In this document: positions 37,601 through 45,055 of the stretch, piece by piece
Numbering within the stretch: the first letter of the stretch is position 1
Layout: each line of letters begins with the position of its first letter
From: Lonicera japonica
Lineage: Eukaryota > Streptophyta > Magnoliopsida > Dipsacales > Caprifoliaceae
DNA length: 64,000 bases
Assembly (NCBI GenBank): GCA_021464415.1
Contig: CM038469.1
Coordinates: 19,487,901-19,551,900, forward strand
Direction: 5' to 3'
The notes under the pieces: model-generated
Told to the model about the DNA's origin: nothing
The model's input: only the letters and a program-made list of their open reading frames with translations
Databases searched by the model: none
Position numbers and translations under genes: made by a program

Positions 37601-39420
37601 TCAGAGTTCCTCATCCAGATGGTTCAAACGCTACCATTGAAGCATGGTTCACAGAAAACCTTTCTAAATCAATAAAAGAACCATACAATTTGAATTATGT
37701 TACTTTTCTTAAGAACATTTGTGCTCTGAACAAGGTTGATTATGATTCTGTCCCTGATTATGTTAAATTTGACCGTGACCCTTGGCAAAAGGCACCATGG
37801 GAAGTATGTGGTCAGTTGTTTGACATGCTTTATTCATACGCAATATCCCATCGTTTTCTGGATTTTGGTGAATTAAGCTCTGATTCAGAAGCATTTGTTG
37901 GCATAGAATCTGATACTGATGATGATGATCCTAATGCTGAAAATTTTGGTGAAGAACTTGCAGATCTTGCAAACACTAGCAATGAGGAAGATGATGAACC
38001 ATACTCTCCAATTGATGGTCCGTACTCTCCAGATACCCCAATCTATGGTCATGACCATTATGACCTTGATTTTGATGGAAACGAGATAGATTGATGTCAC
38101 CCATGACGTCACTCTCCACTACTCCAGACAATCACATGTGAAGAATCTACTTTCGGTGCTTGTATTATTGTGTGCTTTTGCTTTATGTCATTTTCCTCTT
38201 TTCTTTTGTAAAAGCAGTTGAAATCTTTAGACTTTTGCTTTTGTGTATCGGGACAGCTGTTCCCTTTGGTTTGTCTTGTTGCTCAGCCCTTTCCCTATAA
38301 AAGGAGCGAGCTTTCTCTTTGTTAGATAGAGGAGTGGAGTGTTTAAGTGTTCAAGTTCGTAAGTCTTATGAGTGTCTCTTTAAGTGTAAGTTTCTCTCTT
38401 GAGATTTTCATCTCTTGAGATTTTCATCTTCAATGAAAGTCAATTAAGAATGCCTATCCTATTTTATATGTATTACGTTCTCCCATACTTAGCCTTGTTT
38501 ATATTAAATTTCTATGAAATGCCTTTATGATTATTTTCTTTTATCATTGTTGTCTTGTTAGAGTGTGTCTCTTCCCCCGGTATTGCGTAGTCCCTTAACT
38601 ACGGATATCCCCCTCCTCCATTGGTATCAGAGGTTGTAAAGATGTCCTCTTGTGAGTAGTCCTTTAGGGAAGAACTTATTCCTTCAAGGTTTTGAGAGAA
38701 GGAATTCTTTCTTGCTATTTTGATAAAATATTTTTCTGTTCAACAAAGTAAATAATTTTCAGTGATATTTATACTTTGATTAGTATGAAAATCTGAAGAA
38801 TGTTTAGTATGCTCTACAGCTGCCACTTTACATTTTCTTCTGATTTTAGTATGCTCTGTGACTGCCATTTTATATGGATCTCTCACAACAGAAAACTCAG
38901 AGAATTTGTGTGGATCTCCTGTATCAGAAACCGTTCGTTCTCCTTTTCAGAACACTGGTATAAATCTTTTGGTTACACAAAAAGTTATACTCTCATATAT
39001 GGACAGGTGTTGAGCGCTAGGCTTTTAAGGCGATGGACAGCCGTGTGTATGCCTGATAAATGCTCCTGATTGTGGTCAAATATGAGATTATAGATTTTGT
39101 TGTAGCAAAAGGTAGTCGAAGATCTCAGATCTATGAAACAATTATTTGCTCCAAAATACAGAACAATCTTTCATGAAAATATTGAAAAAGCATGACTTCT
39201 CTCTGAAATACCTTGTGGTATTTCAAACCCTTATCATGAAATACCACAATTCATTATAACCAATGAGTAATGCAATTAGCATATCAGTATTGATTGTCAG
39301 ATACATATTTCCATGTAGAAGTACTCATTATGCGAGTTGTTGTGCAGGGTATTCTTTCCTCATGACTTGGACTCGGTGGCGGATGCTCTTCTTACTGGTG
39401 TTCAAAAGATGCCTGAGTAA
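21338..39420 (+). CDS. TatD-family metal-dependent deoxyribonuclease, 12 exons
   Basis: Coding exons: 21338-21359, 21470-21490, 22620-22720, 26378-26435, 26846-26889, 26999-27079, 27462-27532, 27703-27813, 29354-29436, 29582-29798, 31754-31837 and 39348-39420. They total 966 nt and give 321 residues and a TAA stop. TatD proteins are two-metal, TIM-barrel nucleases of the amidohydrolase group, acting as 3' exonuclease/endonuclease in DNA repair or apoptotic DNA breakdown. Visible signatures are DIAVNFTD at residues 8-15, Glu115 in GECGLDYD, His152 in FLHMR, His177 in VHSFTDS and Asp226 in ETDSPYC. The bacterial N-terminal HxH is replaced by Asn/Phe, as in eukaryotic members. Length matches plant and animal TatD (about 300-325). 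Intron 1 uses a GC donor (ATAG|GCAAGC). Introns 2, 3 and 11 are inflated by repeats, and intron 11 (7.5 kb) contains the viral integrant. All exon phases agree, so the gene is probably functional. Exon joins are inferred from protein-family continuity. Confidence 0.93.
21360..21361 (+). promoter_or_regulatory. Non-canonical GC splice donor of TatD intron 1
   Basis: Exon 1 must end at 21359 to join codon phase with exon 2 (G + AC gives Asp8). The only usable junction is ATAG|GCAAGC, and no GT lies nearby. GC-AG introns make up roughly one percent of plant introns and usually have strong flanking complementarity to U1, as here (AG|GCAAG). The acceptor is TTAAG at 21465-21469. Confidence 0.8.
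21491..22345 (+). repeat. Five-copy tandem repeat containing the intron 2 splice donor
   Basis: Units begin with GTCAGTCAATCTACTACAC or a close variant at 21491, 21672, 21870, 22035 and 22198 (periods of about 163-198 bp). Each holds GTTCG...TTTTTGTTCG, AATCCTAGTAAATTCA or AATCTTAAA, and TATGTTTGGCATGCCAGATT. The first unit starts exactly at the splice donor of exon 2, so each unit carries a copy of the donor-like GTCAGT or GTGAGT. The inner phrases resemble the termini of the Harbinger-like MITEs at 27958-28136 and 46543-46720, hinting that the array grew from a MITE insertion. Confidence 0.85.
22865..22940 (-). mobile_element. tRNA-derived SINE-like fragment
   Basis: On the minus strand GGTTCGAGTCC (22880-22890) is a perfect pol III B box. 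TTGGTCAAGCAG about 44 nt upstream fits a degenerate A box at tRNA-like spacing. It lies in TatD intron 3. It does not fold as a full tRNA, so a SINE relic is the better reading. Confidence 0.5.
23618..24665 (+). pseudogene. Captured host gene fragment, split by a TRIM
   Basis: Between the LTRs, 23618-23795 reads [18 protein letters not shown]... and ...[14 protein letters not shown], with a convincing protein-like composition. After the TRIM, 24505 to about 24660 reads on with [19 protein letters not shown] and similar. These look like exons or partial cDNA of a cellular gene carried by the retroelement (transduplication). I do not recognise the source gene. It lacks a start codon context and is broken by the TRIM, so it is not expected to make protein. 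It is not needed by the TatD reading frame. Confidence 0.5.
23840..24504 (+). mobile_element. TRIM (miniature LTR retrotransposon)
   Basis: 665-bp element with LTRs at 23840-23945 and 24378-24504 (both begin TGTTATGAACCC and end TTCGTAACA). The primer-binding-like TGGTATAAGAGC at 23948 lies two bases after the 5' LTR. Flanking GGAAG (23835-23839) and GGATG (24505-24509) are a 4-of-5 target duplication. It has no coding capacity. A 303-codon minus-strand ORF runs through it but is a by-product of repeated words in the element. Confidence 0.88.
25100..26377. other. Intron 3 remainder; microsatellite at 26072-26114
   Basis: No gene is visible beyond host intron. 25250-25560 resembles a decayed LTR but has no defined ends. 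A (CT)n run followed by (AT)n occupies about 26070-26114. A 61-codon ORF at 25780-25965 lacks motifs. Confidence 0.5.
26470..26734. mobile_element. Foldback MITE in TatD intron 4
   Basis: The left arm GGTCGGTTTGATAAAAGG and, further in, GAGGAGTGATTTGGTGAGATG are mirrored on the right: the complement reads GGTGCGTTTGATTAAAAAAA then GATGAGTGATTTGGTGAAATG. The arms span about 90 bp each with a short centre, making one hairpin of about 265 bp. It ends about 110 bp upstream of exon 5. Confidence 0.75.
27958..28136. mobile_element. Harbinger-like MITE in TatD intron 8
   Basis: The termini GTACCCGTTTG (left) and GCGCCCGTATG (complement of the right end) are flanked by TTA at 27955-27957 and 28137-28139. 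The inner parts are also inverted: TCTTGGAATCCTAAATTGA on the left against the complement CCTGGAATCCAAAATAGTAA on the right. The same family is at 46543-46720, with half a copy at 31861-31943. Confidence 0.75.
28594..28624. repeat. (CT)n(CA)n microsatellite
   Basis: An uninterrupted CT run passes directly into CACACA within TatD intron 8. Confidence 0.9.
28676..28850 (+). mobile_element. tRNA-derived SINE
   Basis: TAGCGAAGTGGT (28681-28692) fits the A box and GATTCGAATCC (28724-28734) the B box of a pol III promoter. Their starts are 43 nt apart, exactly tRNA-like. The flanking sequence does not fold as a tRNA acceptor stem, so this is a tRNA-derived SINE head, with its tail extending an uncertain distance downstream. 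It lies in TatD intron 8. Confidence 0.6.
30228..30440. mobile_element. Possible MITE in TatD intron 10
   Basis: GATGCAGTCC...TTTTAAAGGATGCA on the left is mirrored by GGACTGCATCCTTTAAAAG on the right. Inside, ATAGGTACTATTTGGTA is duplicated (30259 and 30324). The target duplication was not identified. Confidence 0.4.
31274..31421. mobile_element. Small MITE (TAGCACTCCAAATGAGTA family)
   Basis: Left TAGCACTCCAAATGAGTA and right TACTCATTTGGAGTGCTA are perfect inverted repeats within near-40-bp termini (outer words TGGTAAGGCTTT and TGTGGCTAT). The total is about 148 bp. Relatives lie at 31945-32098 and 47410-47547, so the family is present in both genes of the window. Confidence 0.8.
31861..31943. 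mobile_element. Half copy of the Harbinger-like MITE
   Basis: The complement begins GGTACTCATTTGGTTCAAG then TTTTTGTTTGTTCC and AATAGTAATTTCA, matching one arm of the elements at 27958-28136 and 46543-46720. The other arm is missing. It abuts the next MITE at 31945. Confidence 0.65.
31945..32098. mobile_element. Small MITE, second copy
   Basis: The left end GGTGTGTGGCTATTCTCACTCC and right end (complement GGGGTATGGCTATTAGCAC) are the same termini as at 31274-31421. It is more diverged inside. Confidence 0.65.
32250..32320 (-). mobile_element. tRNA-derived SINE head
   Basis: On the minus strand TAGCTCACATGG (32301-32312) is a full-consensus A box and GGTTCAAACTCC (32257-32268) a near-perfect B box, with starts 44 nt apart. 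This combination is typical of Au-like plant SINEs. A second A-box-only piece (TAGCTCACACTG, complement) lies at about 32536-32547. Confidence 0.65.
32835..32905. mobile_element. Fragment of the 13655-14042 MITE family at the viral junction
   Basis: ATTTTTTTATGAAAATTTG-GAGATGATCT and, after a short centre, AGATCACCTCCACAAA match the inner hairpin arms of the MITE at 13655-14042. Viral-type coding sequence begins within about 10 bp of its end, so the viral DNA probably joined here. Confidence 0.5.
32912..33421 (+). pseudogene. Viral polyprotein, coiled-coil segment upstream of coat protein
   Basis: The frame opens after a stop at 32909-32911 without an ATG at its head and reads about 165 codons to TAA at 33419. 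It begins with a heptad-like helical stretch (residues about 1-60, with [15 protein letters not shown] and [15 protein letters not shown]). A Pro/Ser/Tyr-rich linker follows. A coiled coil between movement and coat domains is usual in caulimovirid polyproteins. Downstream coding is in another frame, so an indel lies near the end, roughly 33350-33420. Confidence 0.75.
33422..38094 (+). pseudogene. Decayed viral polyprotein: CP, protease, RT, RNase H, C-terminal domain
   Basis: A single frame runs the whole length, broken by in-frame stops at 33730 (TGA), 35032 (TAA) and 36832 (TGA). Coat-like domain: about 33940-34500. Lys-rich block: 34540-34740. Zinc-knuckle relic: [14 protein letters not shown] at about 34750, its second Cys replaced by Phe. 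Protease: DTGS at 35140-35151. RT: palm motif YIDD at 36100-36111, preceded by [10 protein letters not shown] and [13 protein letters not shown]. RNase H: TDAS at about 36541, then YSTFKEILA and NVIADFFSR. The same frame continues without a stop from RNase H into about 400 codons of unassigned domain ending in an Asp/Glu-rich tail and TGA at 38092. Part of that domain (NFVIF...WKNAL) loosely resembles the transactivator (TAV) fold of caulimoviruses, but I am not sure. It cannot yield full-length protein. Confidence 0.85.
38104..38111. promoter_or_regulatory. TGACGTCA (ACGT-core bZIP site) in viral promoter
   Basis: A perfect 8-bp palindrome lies 10 bp after the viral stop codon and about 185 bp upstream of the TATA box. 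TGACG motifs form the as-1 element of the CaMV 35S promoter, bound by TGA-type bZIP factors. A related TGATGTCAC overlaps the stop at 38092-38100. Function here is inferred by analogy. Confidence 0.5.
38295..38304 (+). promoter_or_regulatory. Viral pregenomic promoter TATA box
   Basis: CTATAAAAGG lies 200 bp after the end of the viral ORF and 320 bp upstream of the primer-binding site, the arrangement expected for the 35S-like pregenomic RNA promoter. A T/CT-rich stretch follows, where transcription would start at about 38330. Confidence 0.7.
38622..38632 (+). other. tRNA-iMet primer-binding site of the integrant
   Basis: TGGTATCAGAG matches the complement of the 3' end of plant initiator tRNA-Met, then diverges (GTTGT). 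In caulimovirids this site primes minus-strand DNA synthesis and defines the start of the circular map, so its place downstream of the promoter shows the integrant spans the intergenic region. Confidence 0.8.
38651..39347 (+). other. Viral leader or host intron up to the last TatD exon
   Basis: There is no definite coding frame. TAGTATGCTCT followed by CTGCCA and TTTTA is duplicated at about 38807 and 38850. ORFs of 89 and 94 codons lack viral motifs, and the second (39263-39547) merely overlaps the TatD exon in another frame. The viral-host junction cannot be placed more exactly by eye. Confidence 0.4.
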
Positions 39421-39640
39421 TTTAAGCCACTTTGCGAAACATAGGTTTTTATTCACCAAGACATTTTTGGATTTAGGAAGGGAATGTGTTAGCAGTTTTT
39501 CTTCACTGAAAGATTACACGTTATTAGAAGAGCCAGATTTGCCTTAAGATTCACAATTTTTATTGTTGTATTTGTAATATTTTGTAACTTAAAATTGTTG
39601 CAAGTAAATTAATGAGGCAATTTTTTTAACAAAGTGACTG
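39421..39640 (+). other. Likely TatD 3' UTR
   Basis: T-rich and AT-rich sequence directly after the TAA at 39418. It contains TTGTATTTGTAATATTTTGTA-type upstream elements (about 39563-39585) and AATTAATGA-like near-upstream signals, as in plant polyadenylation regions. No canonical AATAAA was seen. Confidence 0.4.
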
Positions 39641-39649
39641 ACTTGACAT

Positions 39650-40645
39650 GAGGTTTTCCTTTTTACCTCACCAGTTCCAAATTTCAATCCCCAGGTAATT
39701 GTCCTTTTACCCTGTTAAACTTTACCTGTATTTTTACTTGTCATTTGTTACATTTTGTCCTTTAAATATTGGGTTGGAATTGCAATATGATCCAAAATTG
39801 GATGCCTTATAAATTTTTTGCACGAAAAATCTGTCTAGAGAAATGAATTTTCTGTCTACAAAGTTCTGAGTGTTTAGGGATGAAAAAATGGCTCGAACAG
39901 CTTTTTAACCTACCCCATCTTGAATTGGGCGGGTTTTGGTTTGTCAAACTAAAACTTGCACCTGGTCGGGTGCATGTTTAAGTAAAATAAACCCACTTGA
40001 CTGTTCCACCCCAAGTATAGGTTTGTTTTTTTTTTTTTTCTTAGTACGCGTTATAATTACAGTGGTCAATGCAGGTCAGGGTGGGTTTGAGTCCAAATAT
40101 ACTAGCAAACAAGTTGTGTACGGGTTCTTCGATATAAAATTGTCCCTGGTGGGGTGGTTGGGCAAGATTATGGTAGCTGGTTCGGCCAAACATGTTCCAA
40201 ACTTTATCAATTGCCATCACTAGGAGCGTTTAACTTTGGACGAAATTAAAACAGAACTCAAACTTTGAGGAGTTGGACGAAATTGAAACAAAACTCGAAC
40301 TTTGAGGATCATAACATAGCAAAGAAACATTAGGGACCAAATTAAGAGTACAAATAAACTTCGTGGGGCGGGGGTGTGTTTTACAAAACTAAGGAAAAGT
40401 CCTTTAATGTAATCAAACAATTTTTCATTTTAAAATTCATTTGTTTACAAATTTTTATGGTCTTTCATGTTTTTGGAATTTGAAATTAATGGACATTTGG
40501 TCACCTTCCTTGTTGGATTTTGCTCTGTAAATTACGGGCCAAAAAGGCCTGTATCTAATAAAGCATATAAAAAATATAAAATATTCGTAACTTTATGATG
40601 TGCATGTCTGGTCACTTTAATGTGTGCAGGTGGTGGAGGCTCAAA
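39650..40645. other. No gene recognised
   Basis: Intergenic DNA. GAACTCAAACTTTGAGGA-type words are duplicated at about 40254 and 40290 (a GGACGAAATT...AAAACTCGAACTTTGAGG repeat). ORFs at 39936-40223 and 40220-40420 lack motifs. Confidence 0.45.
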
Positions 40646-40649
40646 CTTA

Positions 40650-41240
40650 TTATAAAAAATTCTAGAGAAGAGGGGAAAAACCATGCTATGAAAAGTTCTA
40701 GAACATATTAGAGGGTGCTAAATAAATAGATGGGATGGAGAAATCTTTGGAAGCTTCCCGAATTATAGATATTATGGATAGTCAAAGAACATTTTAGAAT
40801 TGTATAAATTTGTAAGAAGCCTTTTAATATCTTAGAATATTTGGATGGAAAAACCCTTGGAAGCTTCCCGAATTGTAGCTATTATGGATAGTCAAAGAAT
40901 ATTTTAGGATTGTATAGATTTGTAAGGAACCCTTTAATATCTTAGAATATTTTGGAAACTAGATTTAAACCGTAGACTAGATTCAATCTCCAGCAACCAT
41001 TGAGGAGGTAGAAGCAAGCCTATAAATAGATAGCACCCCCATTTATAACCATCCAGGGATTGTAAGCTTTCTCAGAGTATAATAAAAGATTTCCTAGTTT
41101 CCCTCAATTTTAGGTGGGTTCTCTTGAGAAATACAATAATCTCCTGTATAATAAAAGATATTCTACTTTCCTTCACTTGTTGGTGGGATCTCTCGAGAAA
41201 TAGAGTAATCTCCTTTGCATTATACTCTATATACGAAAAG
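40650..41240 (+). mobile_element. LTR-like fragment with internal 110-bp duplication
   Basis: A stretch with a TATA box (CTATAAATAGATAGC at about 41021) is followed by repeated AATAAAAGAT and GAGAAATA words. This resembles the promoter/R region of a plant LTR. Inside, a unit of about 110 bp is duplicated in tandem at 40735-40957 (GGAAGCTTCCCGAATT at 40749 and 40859). Ends and TSD were not found. Confidence 0.45.
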
Positions 41241-41244
41241 AGTA

Positions 41245-42095
41245 TACAACTATTTTAATTACAAAATAAGCGTTAAATTTTAACTAATGGGAAGTCAATC
41301 CTTGTTGCTAATAATTCGCTATTTGTCATTTTTTTTTCTTTCGTAAAATCACTTTTTTTTCCTTTCGTAAAATTTAAATTATATAATAGTCATACTAAGA
41401 GTCATAAATATGTGAAAACTACTTCAAAAAACTGAAACGTTGACCCGTATATCGGACGCTCTTCGTCTCTAACGGCATTGTAACATAATAACATGAATTG
41501 GACTGTTGGCCGGAATAAGATCACCATAAGTACTAAAGACCGTTGAGCGAATAGATATAAAAATGCTATCATTTCTTGACACATTCTTTGACGAGATGGT
41601 CCTGCTAATGTAATAACACGTTCATGATAGCGTGTCTTGTTAATATAATAACACGTCTGTAATAGCATGTCAACACTTAGTAAGAAAATTTTAGTTAGAG
41701 TAGTATGTAAGTTTAGTCTTTCACAATTTACCCTAATGTAATATTGTAACTCTAATTCTATACTTAAAAATGAAAAGTTGATTACAAGAGTCGCTTTGAG
41801 ACAATATACAAGCACACCATAAACCAAATCTCAGTCTTATTTCTCTCATCTTAACTAAACTATGCTTAGCCTAATAAACTAAATCTCAGTCTTATTTCTC
41901 TTACTTAGCCTAAATCACGAGTGGGGATACCTAATTTTCTTTGGCACCTACAGATAAATCTCCGTTAATTTTATTATTATTTTTTAAAATATATTAATTT
42001 TAATTTGATCAATATTTAAATGTTACACTTGTAAAAATTAGCTGGCCTTTACAACTGACTTTTTTATTTTAACTAAATAATAAACTTCCTTTTTT
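41245..42095. other. No gene recognised; repeat words near 41600
   Basis: A 141-codon minus-strand ORF (41402-41827) lacks motifs. Two TTGTTAATATAATAACACGT-like phrases (41601-41655) and a duplicated AAATCTCAGTCTTATTTCTCT (41827 and 41881) suggest decayed repeats. Confidence 0.4.
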
Positions 42096-42100
42096 AAAGG

Positions 42101-42420
42101 GGTAATTGATTAAAAGTTCTGATAAAATGTTATGGGATTGATCTCCATGATATTGATCAACTCTCTTTCATAAAAAACATTCAACCGGGGGTTGGTAATC
42201 TAAAGCTCTAAAATTTCAACGGTTAGAAATGCACACACATATATCAATCTTTAGTTCGTTTACTTTTCGATTGAATTTTTTGATGAAATTTAGTTGAGTT
42301 GACTAAAAAAAAGAAGTCTATTCTTCCCAAACAAATTTTATCAAAAATTTCTATCATTTACTCTACTATCATGAAGATGATTCCCAACAAATTTCATGAA
42401 CAATTTCTATCATTTACACC
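42101..42420. mobile_element. Diverged copy of the 13655-14042 MITE family
   Basis: AAAAAACATTCAACCGGG, TTTGATGAAATTTAGTTGA and CAAATTTTATCAAAAATTTC appear in the same order as in the 13655-14042 element. The outer termini are not preserved. Confidence 0.4.
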
Positions 42421-42761
42421 CTCAAAAAAATAAAATAAAAAAATCCATTCTTTAATTTAGTAGAGTGAAAAACGCATTTGGAGTTGTATAAAGTATATAC
42501 AATTTTTATTGTAAACGTCTATTATAAAGATTATCAATTTTTTTTATTGCCATTCTATTATAAAGATTAAAGATCATCAATTTAAAATGAAAGGATTAAA
42601 TATATATATAGACGCTAACCGATAGCTATAACGTGTACGATACCCTCCTTATACCGCGGCTGCACATTTCATGCAGTCAATTTTAATAATGAATATATAC
42701 CGCACATTGTTCTGTGCATATAAAAATGATTACTTAGGTGCATCAATCTTTTCTTTGTTAG

Positions 42762-42835
42762 ATTATAATATTACTTTGAAAAATTATATTATATATTTTT
42801 AAAATTGTATATTACTTCGCTAATTAAAAATAATT
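42762..42835. repeat. Dispersed repeat, partner at 48998-49080
   Basis: TATAATATTACTTTGAAAAA then TTATA-T-TAT and TTTAAAATT...ATTAC are shared with 48998-49080 in direct orientation. The parent element is unknown. Confidence 0.55.
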
Positions 42836-43059
42836 ACGTACTTTGACAATGATGCAACCCTAGTTTTGAATTGAAAATTGAAAAAGCGCGTGAGATTTAG
42901 TTAAAGACGAGAGAATAGTTAAGACACTATCTAGATTGTATATTGTATGACAAAAAATATTCATATTACAATAATGAGAAGGTTTAGTAGAGTGATTAAG
43001 AATTCGCATCCATGAGGTAATATCCGTATTTGAGATCTCCACTGCTCAAGCTTGATGGG

Positions 43060-45055
43060 GTCGGATAAAGTCTAAGCCTACTGCTGGGTTAATTAAGCCG
43101 CCCACCAATTTGGCCTACGGCCTGCAGGTTCAAAGAATTTGGAGAGAAGAGTTGGCTTAGTGATAGGCAACTTTCATCCTTAGTTTGAAATCAAATTGAC
43201 TTATGCGGGTAGGGGGGGGGGAGCGGTAAGTAAATTGTTCAGTCTAATTTGTATGTGTTTCGAAAATAGCCTGTTGTATTCAGCCTACTATATGAAGGCC
43301 ATTGTACTTAAACCATGGGCACATAAGAAGATCTAGAGAAACACACAATCAATTGCGACATATCTGGGGCATCCAAAACTTTGCCACTAATAGTGACCGT
43401 GGAGTAGGCAATTTGCGGAACCTCTTTACTTCTTGGCGTTGTGTGGTTGTTCTCATTTCTTGTTCTTACATATTAGTTTAAACGGACTTGGGTTCGGGCA
43501 TTCTAACCGGATTCGGGTCCTAAGCAAACCATCCACAACAGCTTGGCGCTATTTTTGGGAACGAAAGTTTTGGAAAATCTAACTTCAGCAACATGCCATC
43601 CATCGCAATGGCACCAAAAAAGGACATTCGCAATATCACAAATGGAGGGTGCCGTTCAACAGGTTGCCGACCAACTGGCTATCACCTAGCAGCAGTTCAA
43701 TGACTTAATAGGGGACAGGTCGATCGAACCTGCGCCCTTGGACCAGGTTCAGTTGTCCGGACACACTGCAGTCAACCTAATAACAACAGGCCTCTTGCTC
43801 ACCCCATCGGGTCACATCATGACCTGGGTGAATGGTTGTATAATCCCAATGGGTGACCTTTCAACCCATACATTCATTACCACAACTCACATGTACTATA
43901 CTGAGAGAAAACTAACCAAGGAAAGAGCACAAATAGTCTGTTCGCTAAAACTGAATCCTAGACAAAGGCCATGCTAGTTGTAGTCACATGTCATGAAAAA
44001 CTTTAGAGCCTGCTCCTAACAACATGCAGGCTTGAGAGCATAAGAGGGATGAGGAGTATCGAGGCCAACCCAAATATCAAGAACGCACTCGCCTCCGCCA
44101 CCTCGGCATCCCACTGGCCTGGCCAACTGTAGTCATAGAGAGCTAAGGCAAAATAGGATGACTAAGCTAGCCTTTAAGATCCCCTCAACAATAGGAAAAT
44201 GATGTCTCCAAGGCTGGATCCGCTGCATGAATTAAACCAAAGGTGAGAAGAAGCAAACCAAGCCATGATGGACAAGGACAACATAGTCCATCACGAGGCT
44301 CTTCCAAAACCTCTGTAGAAGTGCCCATTGCAACACAAATACACTGGAAGACATACGAAGGAGGATATAGGAAATAAATAGCTAGAAAAAAAGGAATACC
44401 AACATTATGGAGCTGGTGGCCTTAGGTATCCATTGACTGGCTGGGTAGAGAAAATGCTATTCCTGCCAAGTTCAAGATGCCAATTGTAGAACGTTATGAC
44501 AGGTTGAAGGATCTAGTAGACCACATCTCGGCCTATCAATCACTGATGAAACTCCATGAATTATATCAGAGGGGATGCGCAAAGCAATTTCCACTATTTT
44601 AAGAGGAATGATTAGGTTATGGTACAAGAATCTGAAGAAGCAATCCATTGGGTCACTCAAAGAACTGAGTCAGGCTTTTCGCAGCCTCTTTGTAAGCCGA
44701 AGAGCCCAGATAAAGTCATCGATGATGACACTGACGATTAAGCAGCTAGGGTGAGACCCTGAGCAAATACATGAGGAGGTTCTACCAATGATTTTTTGAA
44801 AATTGGGAATCTAGATGAGATTCACGATAGTAATCACAGCCTTTATGAGCGAAGTAAAGAATGAAAAGGTAGTGGCATCTTTTATGAGAAGAATGTCATT
44901 ACCTACGGAAGACATGAAAACTAGAGTCCAGAAGTACATTGACGTGGAGAAAGGTCTCTCACAACGAGGGCCCCAGGGATGATAAAAAGCGGAAGGACGC
45001 AACAGACTCCAAGGATAAGAATGATCAAAATGTTAAGGATAGAGGGAAGACTACT
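43060..45055 (+). mobile_element. Decayed Ty3/gypsy element, 5' part
   Basis: TTGGCGCTATTTTTGGGAA (43543-43561) is a mutated form of the TTGGCGCC...GTGGGAA primer site common in Tat/Athila-like gypsy elements. An LTR-like stretch precedes it. Sequence homologous to retrotransposon gag follows (see next entry). Protease, RT and integrase are absent, so the element is truncated or deleted. Confidence 0.55.
44470..45000 (+). pseudogene. Retrotransposon gag remnant, multiple frame breaks
   Basis: GLKDLVDHISAYQSLMKL-like residues (RLKDLVDHISAYQSLMKLHE, from about 44503) are a recognisable start of the gypsy gag domain (retrotrans_gag family). They continue in shifted frames with motifs such as a Trp-Tyr pair and KELSQAF at about 44610-44680. 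Several stops and indels are seen. The protein would have been the capsid precursor of the gypsy element around it. Confidence 0.6.

Larger units (their letters stand above)
32912..38650 (+). mobile_element. Endogenous caulimovirid (petuvirus-like) integrant, 5' truncated
   Basis: About 5.7 kb of pararetroviral DNA lies in TatD intron 11 in sense orientation. It contains, in order, a coiled-coil region, coat protein, basic/zinc-knuckle region, aspartic protease, reverse transcriptase, RNase H, a long C-terminal domain, an intergenic promoter and a tRNA-Met primer-binding site. There is no integrase and no LTR. That, with a promoter and primer site downstream of the coding region, fits a circular Caulimoviridae genome joined to the chromosome, not a gypsy element. 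The movement-protein region expected upstream is absent. Coding in one long frame from coat to C-terminus is most like Petuvirus. The left border is sharp (about 32905); the right border is uncertain, between the primer site and about 39300. Confidence 0.85.

Noticed and set aside
37024..38094. Treating the 356-codon ORF after the viral RT as a separate viral gene
   Set aside because: The upstream frame is continuous with it from RNase H, apart from the TGA at 36832, and the apparent start Met is only the track's first start codon. It is better described as the C-terminal part of one polyprotein.
32912..38650. Ty3/gypsy retrotransposon as the source of the RT sequence
   Set aside because: There is no integrase, no flanking LTRs and no TSD, and the promoter and tRNA-Met site lie downstream of the coding region as in a circular caulimovirid map.
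38800..39250. Start of the viral movement protein after the primer site
   Set aside because: I looked for a long frame or 30K-type motif and found only short ORFs with stops, so it cannot be supported.
41402..41827. 141-codon minus-strand ORF
   Set aside because: It has no recognisable motif, lies in repeat-derived DNA with duplicated words, and has no splice or promoter context.
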